This document shows positions 26,947 through 35,662 of a stretch of DNA of 64,000 nucleotides, piece by piece. Position 1 is the first letter of the stretch, and each line of letters opens with the position of its first letter. Where the stretch lies: positions 44,391-108,390 of IMG/VR virus record IMGVR_UViG_3300024521_000001; one strand, given 5' to 3'. Under the pieces are notes generated by a model. The model searched no databases. It had not been told where the DNA came from and saw nothing but the letters and a program-made list of their open reading frames with translations. Source of the DNA: a virus. The translations under genes were made by a program, and so were the position numbers.

Positions 26947-27002
26947 GGAGAAGGACTATGCTAGGATGGGTTTTCCTATTACCCCATCTGGAGTCCTTCT
27001 CC
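26947..27002 (-). terminator. Nested hairpin with U-rich tail on the minus strand
   Basis: An 11-bp outer stem (GGAGAAGGACT with AGTCCTTCTCC) encloses a 6-bp inner stem (GATGGG with CCCATC). On the minus strand it is followed by AGATTAAATATTTTT, as in intrinsic terminators. It stands in the 187-base gap between the 27049-27600 gene and the scaffold. Likely a terminator or attenuator that changes expression between portal-side and capsid genes. Confidence 0.55.
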
Positions 27003-27011
27003 GGATCAACT

Positions 27012-27038
27012 GCCCTGGGGGAACCATTCCCCCGGGGC
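27012..27038. terminator. 12-bp hairpin directly after the 27049-27600 gene
   Basis: GCCCTGGGGGAA and TTCCCCCGGGGC pair fully (one T-G pair) around a CCA loop. On the plus strand it is followed by CTTTTGCGTTTTT, a good U-tract, but no rightward gene precedes it. On the minus strand it comes 10 bases after a stop codon with no U-tract. It may stabilise the leftward mRNA end or block antisense transcription. Confidence 0.5.
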
Positions 27039-27048
27039 TTTTGCGTTT

Positions 27049-27600
27049 TTACACGCTTACAGGAACCTTCGTTCCCATATTTACTGCTGGCATCGCACCC
27101 AACGGCGGTTGTTCGGGTTTAGCTCCACCGACCTGATCTCTAGTGACCTCTTCTCTCATAGTGGCGATAAAATAGCGAATATCAGGGAGAAGTTCTGGAA
27201 AGTCCACCTTCGCCAGTTCCGCTTCCAGGGCAACCGCTGTCTGAATCGCACCACCTGAATCTGGCATAGCATCCAGGGGTGTAGCCGGTACCGCAGTCCC
27301 CGATTCCGATATCTTCTTCGTCAGCTTCGTGATCAGCCCATCGGCGACGGGAGCAAGTCCCGGTTTCATTTGGACCAGTTTCGCGGCGAGCGAAGTAATA
27401 AGATTCAGATTGGGTTCTCCAGGGATTTCCCCCGGAAGTCCTGGGGGTTGCTGCGCTCCTGGCGGTGCTGGAGCTGGACCTGGAGCTGGTTGCGCACCTA
27501 ACTGCGCTCCGGGAGTTTGTTGAGCTGGTCCCGGCGGCTGCATTTGCGCTGCCACATCCAGTGACGGTGGGGGCGGGATGCCTAGATCGGTGTAAGCCAT
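27049..27600 (-). CDS. Pro/Gln/Ala-rich head-region protein
   Basis: 183 residues. Residues 1-62 are almost only Pro, Gln, Ala and Gly (disordered). From about 65 on there is an amphipathic helical domain (LNLITSLAAKLVQMKPG, then IQTAVALEAELAKVD). The C-terminus is again flexible. It lies between portal and scaffold genes. Similar Pro-rich proteins at this place are usually minor head or portal-associated components. No enzyme motif. Confidence 0.6.
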   Translation of the reverse strand: MAYTDLGIPPPPSLDVAAQMQPPGPAQQTPGAQLGAQPAPGPAPAPPGAQQPPGLPGEIPGEPNLNLITSLAAKLVQMKPGLAPVADGLITKLTKKISESGTAVPATPLDAMPDSGGAIQTAVALEAELAKVDFPELLPDIRYFIATMREEVTRDQVGGAKPEQPPLGAMPAVNMGTKVPVSV

Positions 27601-27615
27601 GTTAGAAGGTGCTCC

Positions 27616-27837
27616 CTAGTAGCCCTTCCCCATTCCCTTACCGGAGTCTCCACCTCTCTCACCGCCTGGCCGCTTCTGGTTCACAGAAATCGGCTCAGGA
27701 GAGTGCGGGCAGAACACGGCCGGGGAAGTGAATCCATCGGGAGACGACCCCGGAGGGTAGGTCCCTGGATCGTGACCGGGATAAGCGGCCGGGGTAACGA
27801 GATCGTGACCGCCGCCTTTCTTGTTGCTGTAAGCCAT
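27616..27837 (-). CDS. Small Gly/Pro/Lys-rich protein
   Basis: 73 residues; ribosome site AGGAGG 7 bases before ATG. N-terminus MAYSNKKGGGHDLV; then Pro/Gly/His/Ser-rich and ending KGMGKGY. Probably disordered. Between portal-side and scaffold-side genes; no recognisable domain. Confidence 0.55.
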   Translation of the reverse strand: MAYSNKKGGGHDLVTPAAYPGHDPGTYPPGSSPDGFTSPAVFCPHSPEPISVNQKRPGGERGGDSGKGMGKGY

Positions 27838-27843
27838 TGCTTT

Positions 27844-28062
27844 TTACCTCCTGTTGTGTCGCCCTTTTGAGCGACGGGTTTTCCGTCGCGTTTCCCGAGT
27901 CGCTTTGCGCTGCTCGGAAGCTGCTATTGCGGTAGCTACCTTTACGTCCCTGACGATTTCACCACTACCGCCATGGTGAAGTGTTCGGTTGCCATACTCG
28001 CCCATGACCCTCTTGAATTTCGGGCCAACTGGCATTTTCCCTTTGGGCGGTTGTTTAGCCAT
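27844..28062 (-). CDS. Small basic protein with Arg/Lys tail
   Basis: 72 residues, strongly basic, ending RRKTRRSKGRHNRR. The tail resembles those in the 38415-39964 cluster. The ATG lies 4 bases from the promoter-like element at 28066-28095, so the transcript leader would be very short. Likely a head protein that contacts DNA; inferred from charge and neighbours. Confidence 0.6.
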   Translation of the reverse strand: MAKQPPKGKMPVGPKFKRVMGEYGNRTLHHGGSGEIVRDVKVATAIAASEQRKATRETRRKTRRSKGRHNRR

Positions 28063-28065
28063 ACA

Positions 28066-28095
28066 CTTCTATTCTCAGCATAAATAGCTTGTCAA
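28066..28095 (-). promoter_or_regulatory. Conserved TTGACA ... TATGCTGAGAATAGA element
   Basis: TTGACA (28095-28090, overlapping the portal stop) is followed after 8 bases by ATGCTGAGAATAGA. The element at 35663-35690 has the same layout (15-mers on plus: TCTATTCTCAGCATA and TCTATTCTGAGCATA, one mismatch), and a looser copy lies at 39975-40003. All three stand directly before leftward starts. Promoter function is inferred. Confidence 0.5.
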
Positions 28096-29990
28096 GCTAG
28101 TTGCAGTAAATTCCCTATGTTTTGGGAGCCTTTTCCTCCGGGCCCGCCTGCTCCTCCTCCTGCCTGTTGAGCGAGCATTTGACTCAGAGCCATCCTGCGA
28201 ATCATGGCTACTTCTTCTTCGCCCAACTCCTTCATGACTCTCTTGTATTCGTTCTCCATTCCAAGTTTCCGGAACAACGCTTGCGTGCTGTACCTTCCTT
28301 CCTTGGCTAAGGCGAAAGCCACAAGAGCTTCTTTCTCGCGGGTAGCATTGAGTGTGCTTCCTTGCGCCATCAGAAAGACGAACTGCTTTCTGTGATCTCT
28401 GGGATGGATGCCATGGGGAACCATCGTTCCCGGATCCCAATCAAAAACGTCCTCGAAGGTCACTCCGTCAGAACCCAAAAGGAACATTCGCCGCCGCACG
28501 TCATAGAACTGCATGAAATTGGAGATCATCTGTTCGCCCATCTCCCTCAGTGCCACTTCCATGTAACGACCCCGGAGCCTCATGATGGTCTGTTGGTTTT
28601 CTCTGAGCTGCTCCAAGGTGTTTCCAGCTGGCGTGATTTTCTTGCGGGACAATCCTCCAACATCGAGTAGGCCCGAATCGTCATCCATTTCCTGCTGAGC
28701 ATAGAGAAGTGTGTTTTGAACAAAACTTGGTAGATCAGGAATCCGACCATACTGTGGCGCAGCGGGGGACTGTGGGCTGTACCCAATCTTGGCGTTGGGC
28801 ATATTCGGATCCATCTGTGCCTTGACCGCGTAGCTGAAAGCGTTGTCCGGGAAGATGAGCGGAGGGTTGACTGCCTTCTTGATCATATCCAAGATCCCGG
28901 CCAGGACCGTGTTGACGATATCCTGCATCGGGATCTTGGTACGCAATTCGCTGACACCATGAAATTGCCAGGGGACCGGCTTGAGTCGAACCGTAATGAA
29001 AGGGTAACGACCGTGCCAGTAAGGATTAGGACCATCGTACATCAGATCGAACTCGTCCCCACCCGTGATGATGAGTCTGCCACGAGGGTAGAGCTGGTTC
29101 CCAGGTTCAACTCGATAGGCCCAATTCGTATCAGTCGGACCCATGATCACAGCATTATCGCTGGTATTGAGTTGATAATCTTTAATCCAAAACTCTGTGT
29201 ATGGTGCTTGTTGAAGGACACCTGGGAGATACTGAGGGACTCCACCAATAACTCGCTTCATCTGAGGAGACAGAAGCTCAAAGGCATGCTGGCCGACATA
29301 CTTGGGCCGCGAGAACGGACGAGCGTAACTGCTGTGCTCAACGCTTGGTTTTACTTTCCATCCGGCGAGGGGAAACCGCCTTTTGAAAAAGGACAGCGAT
29401 CGGCTCGTTCTATAAACAACCCCTTCCCAATCCTGTAATTCATAGCTTGGTCCTATTGGCATCACTTCAGCGATACCAAGTGGGACCAGCTGAAAGTCAC
29501 CTTCTCCACCCATAAGGCTGGAGTTCCAGACAATTCTCAAGAAGCCGGTACTGAGGTAGGCGTGAATGGTCGCCATGGCTAGCTTCAGGTCATTGTCCTG
29601 CATGAGCCACCACGCTTTTGTGGTCTTTGAGTAAATTTCAGCTTGTTCGTGGTAGATAGAATTGAGGGCCTGGACTTCGAAGGTGGGTCGAACATCGGTC
29701 AGAACGGCTGTCACTTCCTCAAGCTGTCTCAGTAGACGGTTGTTGATTGGTGCAGCCTTATAAGAGGGTCTCTTGGTAGGCCACTGGTTCCCCATCAAGT
29801 AGGAGATGTGTTGATCTATCTGGCGTACTTCCTCAGAAGCCGACATGTATTGCCAAGCCTGTTCATGGGCGGTGTGGCAATAGTCCTTTAGCCTCTTCTC
29901 CTGCTTCACTGGATCGAGTCCTGGCTGGTACTGGAGAAGCTCCCAGGGCTGTTCTGGAATTGTGTCGTCTAAATTGTCAAATACTGCCAT
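28092..29990 (-). CDS. Portal protein
   Basis: 632 residues, the usual size of podovirus-type portals. N-terminal helical part with QIDQHISYLMGNQWP, a conserved APINNRLLRQLEEVTAVLTD segment, the clip/stem region (VPWQFHGVSELRTKIPMQDI) and a long helix (RLRGRYMEVALREMGEQM) near residue 465, then a Gly/Gln-rich C-terminal tail. Position between terminase-side genes and scaffold/capsid is the standard one. It forms the dodecameric DNA channel. Start overlaps the 29977-30357 gene by 14 bases. Confidence 0.85.
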   Translation of the reverse strand: MAVFDNLDDTIPEQPWELLQYQPGLDPVKQEKRLKDYCHTAHEQAWQYMSASEEVRQIDQHISYLMGNQWPTKRPSYKAAPINNRLLRQLEEVTAVLTDVRPTFEVQALNSIYHEQAEIYSKTTKAWWLMQDNDLKLAMATIHAYLSTGFLRIVWNSSLMGGEGDFQLVPLGIAEVMPIGPSYELQDWEGVVYRTSRSLSFFKRRFPLAGWKVKPSVEHSSYARPFSRPKYVGQHAFELLSPQMKRVIGGVPQYLPGVLQQAPYTEFWIKDYQLNTSDNAVIMGPTDTNWAYRVEPGNQLYPRGRLIITGGDEFDLMYDGPNPYWHGRYPFITVRLKPVPWQFHGVSELRTKIPMQDIVNTVLAGILDMIKKAVNPPLIFPDNAFSYAVKAQMDPNMPNAKIGYSPQSPAAPQYGRIPDLPSFVQNTLLYAQQEMDDDSGLLDVGGLSRKKITPAGNTLEQLRENQQTIMRLRGRYMEVALREMGEQMISNFMQFYDVRRRMFLLGSDGVTFEDVFDWDPGTMVPHGIHPRDHRKQFVFLMAQGSTLNATREKEALVAFALAKEGRYSTQALFRKLGMENEYKRVMKELGEEEVAMIRRMALSQMLAQQAGGGAGGPGGKGSQNIGNLLQLA

Positions 29991-30357
29991 GGGATTTCTT
30001 TGCTTGTTCCTGTCGTCGGTATTCGCCTGGGCTCATGATTATTTTTGAGCCAGGGATTTCTTCAACCTTCGGTGGTCTGGACACTTCTATCTCGGCATCA
30101 CACCCATACTGATTGCAATAGAACACAACATCTCCGTTTTCTCGGAGGTAGATCACATCGTAGGCGACTCGTTTTTGTCGACGGTCACATTTCGGGCAGA
30201 TGAAAGTCATGTACTCGGAGCCTTCTTCCTTGTACCGCATGATCCGCTTCATCATGCGACCCGTAACGGTGTCCTTATACTTTTCTTTGCGGTCGACCAG
30301 GCCCCCGCCACTGTTGGTGATTTTCAGGGCTGTCGCATGAAGAACGAGTCGCGTCAT
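29977..30357 (-). CDS. Zinc-ribbon protein next to the portal
   Basis: 126 residues. Two cysteine pairs, CPKCDRR (about residue 54) and CNQYGC (about 81), fit a zinc ribbon with a strand VAYDVIYLRENGDVVFY between. The C-terminus is basic and ends in a flexible tail. It overlaps the portal start and the 30354-30713 stop (ATGA). Such ribbons often bind nucleic acid or protein; the role here is unknown. Confidence 0.65.
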   Translation of the reverse strand: MTRLVLHATALKITNSGGGLVDRKEKYKDTVTGRMMKRIMRYKEEGSEYMTFICPKCDRRQKRVAYDVIYLRENGDVVFYCNQYGCDAEIEVSRPPKVEEIPGSKIIMSPGEYRRQEQAKKSHGSI

Positions 30358-30713
30358 CGGCCCTTTCTCCCCGCATCGAAATAGGTGCGGTTCGCTGTGT
30401 CTTTGTGCCTGAATCGCTGGTTGTGAGGTTTGGTTCCCTCGGAGATTAGGTTGGGATCAGCGATCTGCTGCACTCCAAATCTGTTTTGAAGGTGACTCAG
30501 ATCTTTTTGAGTGCGCACTTTCAGCGGTTTTCCTTCAGGATGAATGTGAGTCGTGGTGAAAGGCTCAAAGGGAGCGTTGACCGCTGTACTGAACAGCATT
30601 TCCATACGCTCCCCACAGCAGCTCGGCCAGATTGGTTCTGGGTCGAATTGCACGTTGGGAACGTCGAGTTCCTTACGTCCACATTTTGAGCACTCAAAAT
30701 CCCAAATGGGCAT
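30354..30713 (-). CDS. FmdB-like zinc-ribbon protein
   Basis: 119 residues. N-terminal MPIWDFECSKCGRKE and a second pair in WPSCCGERM form a putative FmdB-type regulatory zinc ribbon. The C-terminal half is hydrophilic, with His, Arg and Asn (FRHKDTANRTYFDAGRKGR). In phages such proteins occur near terminase genes and are of unknown function. Confidence 0.68.
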   Translation of the reverse strand: MPIWDFECSKCGRKELDVPNVQFDPEPIWPSCCGERMEMLFSTAVNAPFEPFTTTHIHPEGKPLKVRTQKDLSHLQNRFGVQQIADPNLISEGTKPHNQRFRHKDTANRTYFDAGRKGR

Positions 30714-30715
30714 GA

Positions 30716-31336
30716 TTAAGCGGTCTGTTCCGCTTGCTTGTCCTTTGGCTGCTCGATATAGAGACCCCGGAGGTACTCTTCAAATTGCTGATTGGCAAAT
30801 TCCTGAAGCGGAATCCCCATGCCCTGCGCGAAGTCCTTGAAAGACTCGGCGCACCACTCAGGCAACTGGATCACGATCTGATCATCCCGGAGAGCCAATC
30901 CATCGACCGCTGATTTCCCTTGAGCGTCTTTGATAGCACCCTGCGCGATCTTGAGCTCCTCTTTCATGGAGAAGATTGCCCCAAAGAGATCAGATGGCCC
31001 TGTCACGTCCTGTCCCAGAAGTTTCTGGATGCGATCACGGTTCTCCTGATCGACGACGAGGACCTGGCCGGCGTATTCTCGTGCTGGTTCCTTCTCCTCC
31101 TCCGGAGCTGGCTTCACTTCTTCCTGGGCCGGTACAGGCGTCTGTACTCGCTCCGGCTTTCCGAATTTCGCGTCGGCCCGCTTGATCGCGTCCTGCATAT
31201 CGCCGGTATCGTTGAACATGTGGCCTGCGTCACAGAAAGTCCCAAACACGCCCTCGCGGTTTTTGAGATAGTTGTCGTTAATGCCCCCGAAGCGGCATGT
31301 TGGACAAAGAACTTCAGATACGGTTACTCCTGGCAT
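30716..31336 (-). CDS. Hypothetical protein with N-terminal CxxC motifs
   Basis: 206 residues, strong ribosome site (AAGGAGG). CPTCRFGG and FCDAGHMF (residues 11-41) could bind one metal. A Glu/Pro-rich linker (about 65-85) leads to a helical domain with IQKLLGQDVTG and a final PEWCAESFKDFAQGMGIPLQ segment. No known family. The linker contains a copy of the 16-bp palindrome. Confidence 0.6.
   Translation of the reverse strand: MPGVTVSEVLCPTCRFGGINDNYLKNREGVFGTFCDAGHMFNDTGDMQDAIKRADAKFGKPERVQTPVPAQEEVKPAPEEEKEPAREYAGQVLVVDQENRDRIQKLLGQDVTGPSDLFGAIFSMKEELKIAQGAIKDAQGKSAVDGLALRDDQIVIQLPEWCAESFKDFAQGMGIPLQEFANQQFEEYLRGLYIEQPKDKQAEQTA
31132..31147. promoter_or_regulatory. 16-bp palindrome (copy 3 of 4), inside a gene
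   Basis: GTACAGGCGTCTGTAC, identical to the copy at 46470 and the reverse complement of that at 20714. Lies in the linker-coding part of 30716-31336 (codons for ERVQTPVP). Confidence 0.5.
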
Positions 31337-31373
31337 AGTGCCTCCTTCTTAATTGTGCGTGTCGCGTCAACCC

Positions 31374-31922
31374 CTACTCGACGATTTCCATTCTCGCCGT
31401 GGGCGCACGCAGTTTCTTTCCCTTCAGCTCACATGGAACGCCTAGGGCGATTGACGGGGTAAAAGGGTGAAGGTAATACGCCTGCTTGAAGCCCGTCTTG
31501 GAGTTTCCTGAGAGCTTCTGTCCACACTTGGGACAATAGGCATCCGGGAAAATCGGAGCGTCGATGAATTGCGGAACAGCAAGTTTTGATTCCTGTCCAC
31601 CGTACATCTTCTCGGACAACTCCTGGCGTTCCTTCCGGATCTTTTCCTGGATTCCAGTTGTGGGTGCAGCTGCTTCCTCAACGGCGGGAATGACCTCCTC
31701 GGTTGTGCTGGCCGGGGGTTCCAACTGGTCGATCTTTTTTGCCCCGTTGGTCACTGTTTCTGGCTCCGGAGCTGCTTCCGTTTCGGGGGCCGCTGCCGTT
31801 TCGACCTTCTCAGGTTCGGGCTTTGCTGCCTTGGCCTTGGTAGCCTTCTTGGTCTTTTTCTGTGGCTTTTCTCCAGCTTCTTCGGGACTGACCTGGGCCA
31901 TGTTTCCTGTCGCTTCTGCCAT
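31374..31922 (-). CDS. Lys/Ala/Pro/Glu-rich protein with C-terminal zinc pair
   Basis: 182 residues, site TAGGAGG. Residues 15-90 are low complexity (KKTKKATKAKAAKPEPEKVE), like histone-H1-type linkers. The C-terminal part has a YCPKCGQKL pair and a later cysteine (GVPCELKG). Next to the large terminase gene. Likely nucleic-acid contact; function unknown. Confidence 0.6.
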   Translation of the reverse strand: MAEATGNMAQVSPEEAGEKPQKKTKKATKAKAAKPEPEKVETAAAPETEAAPEPETVTNGAKKIDQLEPPASTTEEVIPAVEEAAAPTTGIQEKIRKERQELSEKMYGGQESKLAVPQFIDAPIFPDAYCPKCGQKLSGNSKTGFKQAYYLHPFTPSIALGVPCELKGKKLRAPTARMEIVE

Positions 31923-31931
31923 GTTTTCCTC

Positions 31932-33878
31932 CTAAAGTAGATTAAAAGTGGATTCTTTCCCGTATGCGTTGTCTGGATAGCGATCATGAATGGGAGAGTA
32001 ATCCGTGTTGTGAAAGTCCTTGCGGGGGTCCCGCATAACTACGCTCTGTTTTTCTTCCAACAGATCCGGATGGACCTGTCCGAGACATTTGGTAGCGATC
32101 ATTCCTGCAAAGAGGGCATCATCGAATGTTCCCGCTCGGGCCTCGTAGCGATTATCACCTGAGTCGATGAAGGTCCAGCACTCATTGAGCAGCCGTTGTG
32201 AGCGAATGTGGAGCAAATCTTCATCCATCATCGTCTTGAAATTGTCGATCAAAGCATTGCGGCTGCGCGTCTGAGTCACCCATCCGAAGTAGTTGGTGAG
32301 ATGCCCTTTCGTTTTATCTGCCCACCGCCAACGGTAGAGGTTAGGATACTTCAAGTGGTGAAGTAAACTTTCCAGAACCGTTTGAATGTTGTACTCGACG
32401 GAGAACTGACAGGTGTTGTAGAGAAAGCCCAGGGCTGCGATCCGTCGAGCAAAGGGAGTTCCCCCCTTGTGGCCTCTGTACTCAGCGACCTGGGGAATCG
32501 GCAAGTGGGTTTGTGTGACTCTCCACATCGAAGCAGCTGAGTAATCCTTGCCTGGAACGCCATGGCCCGGGTCAGCTCCCCCGTAATAGACCTTGTTCAT
32601 CTTTGGAAATTCCCAAATCCAAAGAGGAGCATCGTTCATATTCCCGTACTCAATCAACTGAGGCGTTTTCTGCCCATTCTTCTGTGTGACCAGCTCGATA
32701 TCTCCAAACCAGACCGGCTTGCGAATGTAACGCTTTTGGATCCTTCGCAGTTTCCTCTGTTCCCAGGGGATCGTCCCTTGGACTCGAAAGGCTGCTTCCG
32801 GAAAGGACGGATACTCCTGCTCAACCATTTCGGGGTCCTGGTCGACAGCCTCAAAGTCAGCAGCGGTTTCCCTTCTCCAGTTCAACTGCTCCCGGCTCAG
32901 CTCGACTCCGTTATCCTCTCGGATCTTGAGGACCAGGTCCCTCTCGTCCTCGGTAGCTTTGAAATCATCTCGTTCCTCTCTGTTGACAAACGGCTTGCTG
33001 TATTCCTTCTGCTTCCACCAGGGACAGAACTTCGGCCTCCAGCTCAAAGCTCCTTGCTCGGCACGCTGATAGAGACGATGGTAAGGATCTTCTATGCCCT
33101 CAGCAGTTCCTTCCATGACCCAGACAGACAGCCTGTTCGCTTTGGTAGCTGCAGGAAACAGATCTCGAGTGAGGATCTTCAGGTCGCGCCACAAGCTGAT
33201 CTCTGTCAGGTGTCCATTTTGCAGGGTGAAGCCACGACTTGATCCAGTCGGTTTATTGGCCGCATCCACGAAGAAGTTAGAACGGAGGCCTGGGCGTTCC
33301 AACCGCTGTTTCTTATCTTTCCGATCGAACCGCATGAACTCACCATGCACTTCGTACTGGATCTCGGGACGCAACCACCAGGGCAAACAATCGTAGGCCA
33401 ACCGGCTCATATCGAAGATATGAGAGGAGCGAATCCGCTCGTCGGCAATCACTAGACTATTCGTGAGTTCGTTGAAGATAGTCCGGTAGAAAATCATGGC
33501 CTGGACCATCGTAGACCAACCGATTTGACGAGCTTTGAGGAGAATCCATTTGATGGGAATGTTGGCTTCCCAGGATTCCTCAACGTCTTCCCAAAGGATC
33601 TCCTGGCTCTCCCAGAGGGGATAGAGTGTAATCAACTTAGGTGCGCTGTACTCGTCACCCTTCGTGGCGATCACATGATAGTTTTCAAGGTAGTACCGGA
33701 CGTTCTCCGGGGCATTTCCGTAGATACGTCCCAATTCCCTGTTTAGCGTTCTGCTTTCGTCTGGAAGGAGGTTCTGCCAACACGAACGAACATCCCCATC
33801 GAAGCCTTTGAGCTTCTCATCGAAATGCTCGATGATCCCTTCAACGTACTTATCTTTCCTTTGAACAACGTGCGGCAT
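31932..33878 (-). CDS. terL: Terminase large subunit
   Basis: 648 residues. ATPase domain: Walker A KARQIGWST at residues 115-123; Walker B-like LTEISLW at about 224-230 with the catalytic Glu; coupling motif around VWVMEGTAEG (about 252-261). Nuclease domain: GGADPGHG near residue 420 (metal-binding Asp) and the late FDDALFAGMIA Asp pair. It pumps DNA into procapsids and cuts it. TAATG overlap with the 33878-34486 gene. Typical length for large terminases with an RNase-H-like nuclease. Confidence 0.93.
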   Translation of the reverse strand: MPHVVQRKDKYVEGIIEHFDEKLKGFDGDVRSCWQNLLPDESRTLNRELGRIYGNAPENVRYYLENYHVIATKGDEYSAPKLITLYPLWESQEILWEDVEESWEANIPIKWILLKARQIGWSTMVQAMIFYRTIFNELTNSLVIADERIRSSHIFDMSRLAYDCLPWWLRPEIQYEVHGEFMRFDRKDKKQRLERPGLRSNFFVDAANKPTGSSRGFTLQNGHLTEISLWRDLKILTRDLFPAATKANRLSVWVMEGTAEGIEDPYHRLYQRAEQGALSWRPKFCPWWKQKEYSKPFVNREERDDFKATEDERDLVLKIREDNGVELSREQLNWRRETAADFEAVDQDPEMVEQEYPSFPEAAFRVQGTIPWEQRKLRRIQKRYIRKPVWFGDIELVTQKNGQKTPQLIEYGNMNDAPLWIWEFPKMNKVYYGGADPGHGVPGKDYSAASMWRVTQTHLPIPQVAEYRGHKGGTPFARRIAALGFLYNTCQFSVEYNIQTVLESLLHHLKYPNLYRWRWADKTKGHLTNYFGWVTQTRSRNALIDNFKTMMDEDLLHIRSQRLLNECWTFIDSGDNRYEARAGTFDDALFAGMIATKCLGQVHPDLLEEKQSVVMRDPRKDFHNTDYSPIHDRYPDNAYGKESTFNLL

Positions 33879-34486
33879 TAAGCGTCAGCTCCCACGCCCA
33901 TCTTTTCGATTTTCTCTTTCAGGTCCGTGTACTCATCATCCGACATGCTTGGGCTCTCCGCTTTCAGCTTGTCGAGTTCCTCGTGCATAGCTGCCGTTTC
34001 CTCATCAAACGGATTGAAACTGCCCTCGCTCTGGACCAGGCGCCCGTGAAACTGATCTATCGCTTTGCGGGTAACTCCAAATTCCCTGGCGAGTTGAGCG
34101 TCAAGGGATCGAGCGATTGTGATGAAATACCAGCTGGTATAGAGAATGGCTGCTATCCCGGCAAAAAAGATTCCAGCTCCTACTCCCGCAACTCCTATAG
34201 CCAAGACAAACCAACTGGCCGACGCGGGGATCGGCGGTAATTGAGCGAGGTTCATGACTATCGTCGATAAGACCGCCGGCATGACCAGCCAAGCACCATA
34301 CAGGAGGGTTCCCCAAAGGAAGCACCAAAAGGCAACTCTAGGTAGGCCCGATCTAGCTACCTCTCTACCGATAGACTTCAACCATTCCCAGGGTGTAAAG
34401 GAATACCAAGCGGTGAGGGCCACACCGAGAAGCACTTGCAATATCTGGTGTCTGGATACGAAAGCTCGTACAGCTAGAAATCCCAT
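33878..34486 (-). CDS. Four-TM membrane protein inside the packaging operon
   Basis: 202 residues. Hydrophobic segments near residues 15-32, 48-65, 68-85 and 92-118 (GVAGVGAGIFFAGIAAILYTS). An acidic, helical C-terminal half follows (KAIDQFHGRLVQSEG, then DEYTDLKEKIEK). Sits between the two DNA-binding proteins and the large terminase, with overlaps on both sides. It is not a usual packaging component. It could anchor packaging or lysis machinery at the membrane, or be a holin; undecided. Confidence 0.6.
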   Translation of the reverse strand: MGFLAVRAFVSRHQILQVLLGVALTAWYSFTPWEWLKSIGREVARSGLPRVAFWCFLWGTLLYGAWLVMPAVLSTIVMNLAQLPPIPASASWFVLAIGVAGVGAGIFFAGIAAILYTSWYFITIARSLDAQLAREFGVTRKAIDQFHGRLVQSEGSFNPFDEETAAMHEELDKLKAESPSMSDDEYTDLKEKIEKMGVGADA

Positions 34487-35124
34487 TCGGGTCCTTTCTC
34501 TTCTTCTACTTCCTCGACTGGATTGGATTCAATATCGACAACCTTGGCCGCGGCAATACTCTCTTCCTGTTCTTTGCGGAGCCTCCGAATCCGTTCCTCG
34601 AAGTCCTCGCCCTGTCCGACTATGGCGTTATTGGTCTGATTCACATTGACGACCGTGCCAACCACAGCCGGTTTCTGCTCCAGTGAGACGAGCTTCTGAA
34701 ATTCTTTTACGGCCTGGAGCATCATATTCCAGTCCTTCGCGGTAGCGGTGATGACCTTCCCTTTTGCTTGGTCAAAGAAAACGAACTTCTTATTGCCCGT
34801 CACCATATGATCCAGAGCCTTGAGAACCTTGGAGTGAAGTTTGTCGCGGATCAGCTTGCGGATTTTCTCGTTAGCCAACTCCCCGTCGAGCCGGTCCCGC
34901 ATGACTGCATTTTGAACAAGGGTCTCGAACTTCTTTTCGTAGGCAAGAATATCTGCCCTTACCGTGCCTTCCTTGACCTCGTCTGCTACGGCAATTTGCT
35001 CGATCGTTTCCCCGTTCCTGTAGCGTTGATAGCGTTTCCCGGCCATCGTGTTTTCGGCTACGCTCAGTTTTTCCAGTTCTGCGTAATCGGGGGCAAGAGC
35101 CAGGGCTTCGTTGTTTTTAGCCAT
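34474..35124 (-). CDS. Terminase small subunit-like protein
   Basis: 216 residues. Residues about 28-60 form a helix-turn-helix (RYRNGETIEQIAVADEVKEG). The centre is helical. The C-terminal part has a VNVNQTNNAIVGQGEDFEER segment and a coiled coil, as in many small-terminase-like proteins (N-terminal HTH, oligomerising middle, TerL-binding tail). The final residues are acidic. It lies in the packaging cluster, two genes from the large subunit. Good candidate for the small subunit. Confidence 0.65.
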   Translation of the reverse strand: MAKNNEALALAPDYAELEKLSVAENTMAGKRYQRYRNGETIEQIAVADEVKEGTVRADILAYEKKFETLVQNAVMRDRLDGELANEKIRKLIRDKLHSKVLKALDHMVTGNKKFVFFDQAKGKVITATAKDWNMMLQAVKEFQKLVSLEQKPAVVGTVVNVNQTNNAIVGQGEDFEERIRRLRKEQEESIAAAKVVDIESNPVEEVEEEKGPEWDF

Positions 35125-35656
35125 TCTCTCTCCTGCACTCTTTGAGCTTCCTTTTTGCGTACGTCACTTGCTTTTGCAGCAATAAGATTTTCGATTTGTA
35201 TTTCAACCGAATCTGTGTGATCAGCTCCTTCTTGTGGCGGTGGAGGATATATTCGAGAAGTCCTTCAGGTGATAGAGCCAGAGTTCCTCTCTGGCACGCT
35301 TCACTCACAGCCGTTGCTTTCATTCCCAGGATACGAGCTGCCAGGCAAACCGGAATCTTCCGTACAGTATGGGGATTGATCCAGTCAGAGCGATTCCTAC
35401 CCACGAGTCCGTTACTGCAATCGTTCTCAGTCATGAGACGATTCAGTTCTTCAAGACGAACCCGGATGAGTTTCGGTACGATTCTGTGGGGAATATGGAA
35501 AGCGCGAACGAAGCCTTCTTTGATGAGCCTCCTGAGTGTGGCGCGGGTGATTCCCAGGAGTACAGCCGCTTCTCCCTGGCTGACTGACCTATGCCTTTGC
35601 GTTACTTCAGGCGGGATCGGTTCAGGATACTCTACGTTGGTCGCCAATATGTTCAT
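35117..35656 (-). CDS. DNA-binding protein with MerR/excisionase-like HTH
   Basis: 179 residues. SVSQGEAAVLLGITRATLRR plus a wing (VRAFHIPHRIVPKLIRVRLEE) at residues 24-72 is a clear winged HTH of the excisionase/MerR type; a second HTH-like stretch (PVCLAARILGMKATAVSEA) follows at about 102. The C-terminus is a long basic helix ending KRKLKECRRENG. It is the first gene after a promoter-like element and could be a regulator or a second terminase-binding protein. Confidence 0.65.
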   Translation of the reverse strand: MNILATNVEYPEPIPPEVTQRHRSVSQGEAAVLLGITRATLRRLIKEGFVRAFHIPHRIVPKLIRVRLEELNRLMTENDCSNGLVGRNRSDWINPHTVRKIPVCLAARILGMKATAVSEACQRGTLALSPEGLLEYILHRHKKELITQIRLKYKSKILLLQKQVTYAKRKLKECRRENG

Positions 35657-35662
35657 TCAGCC

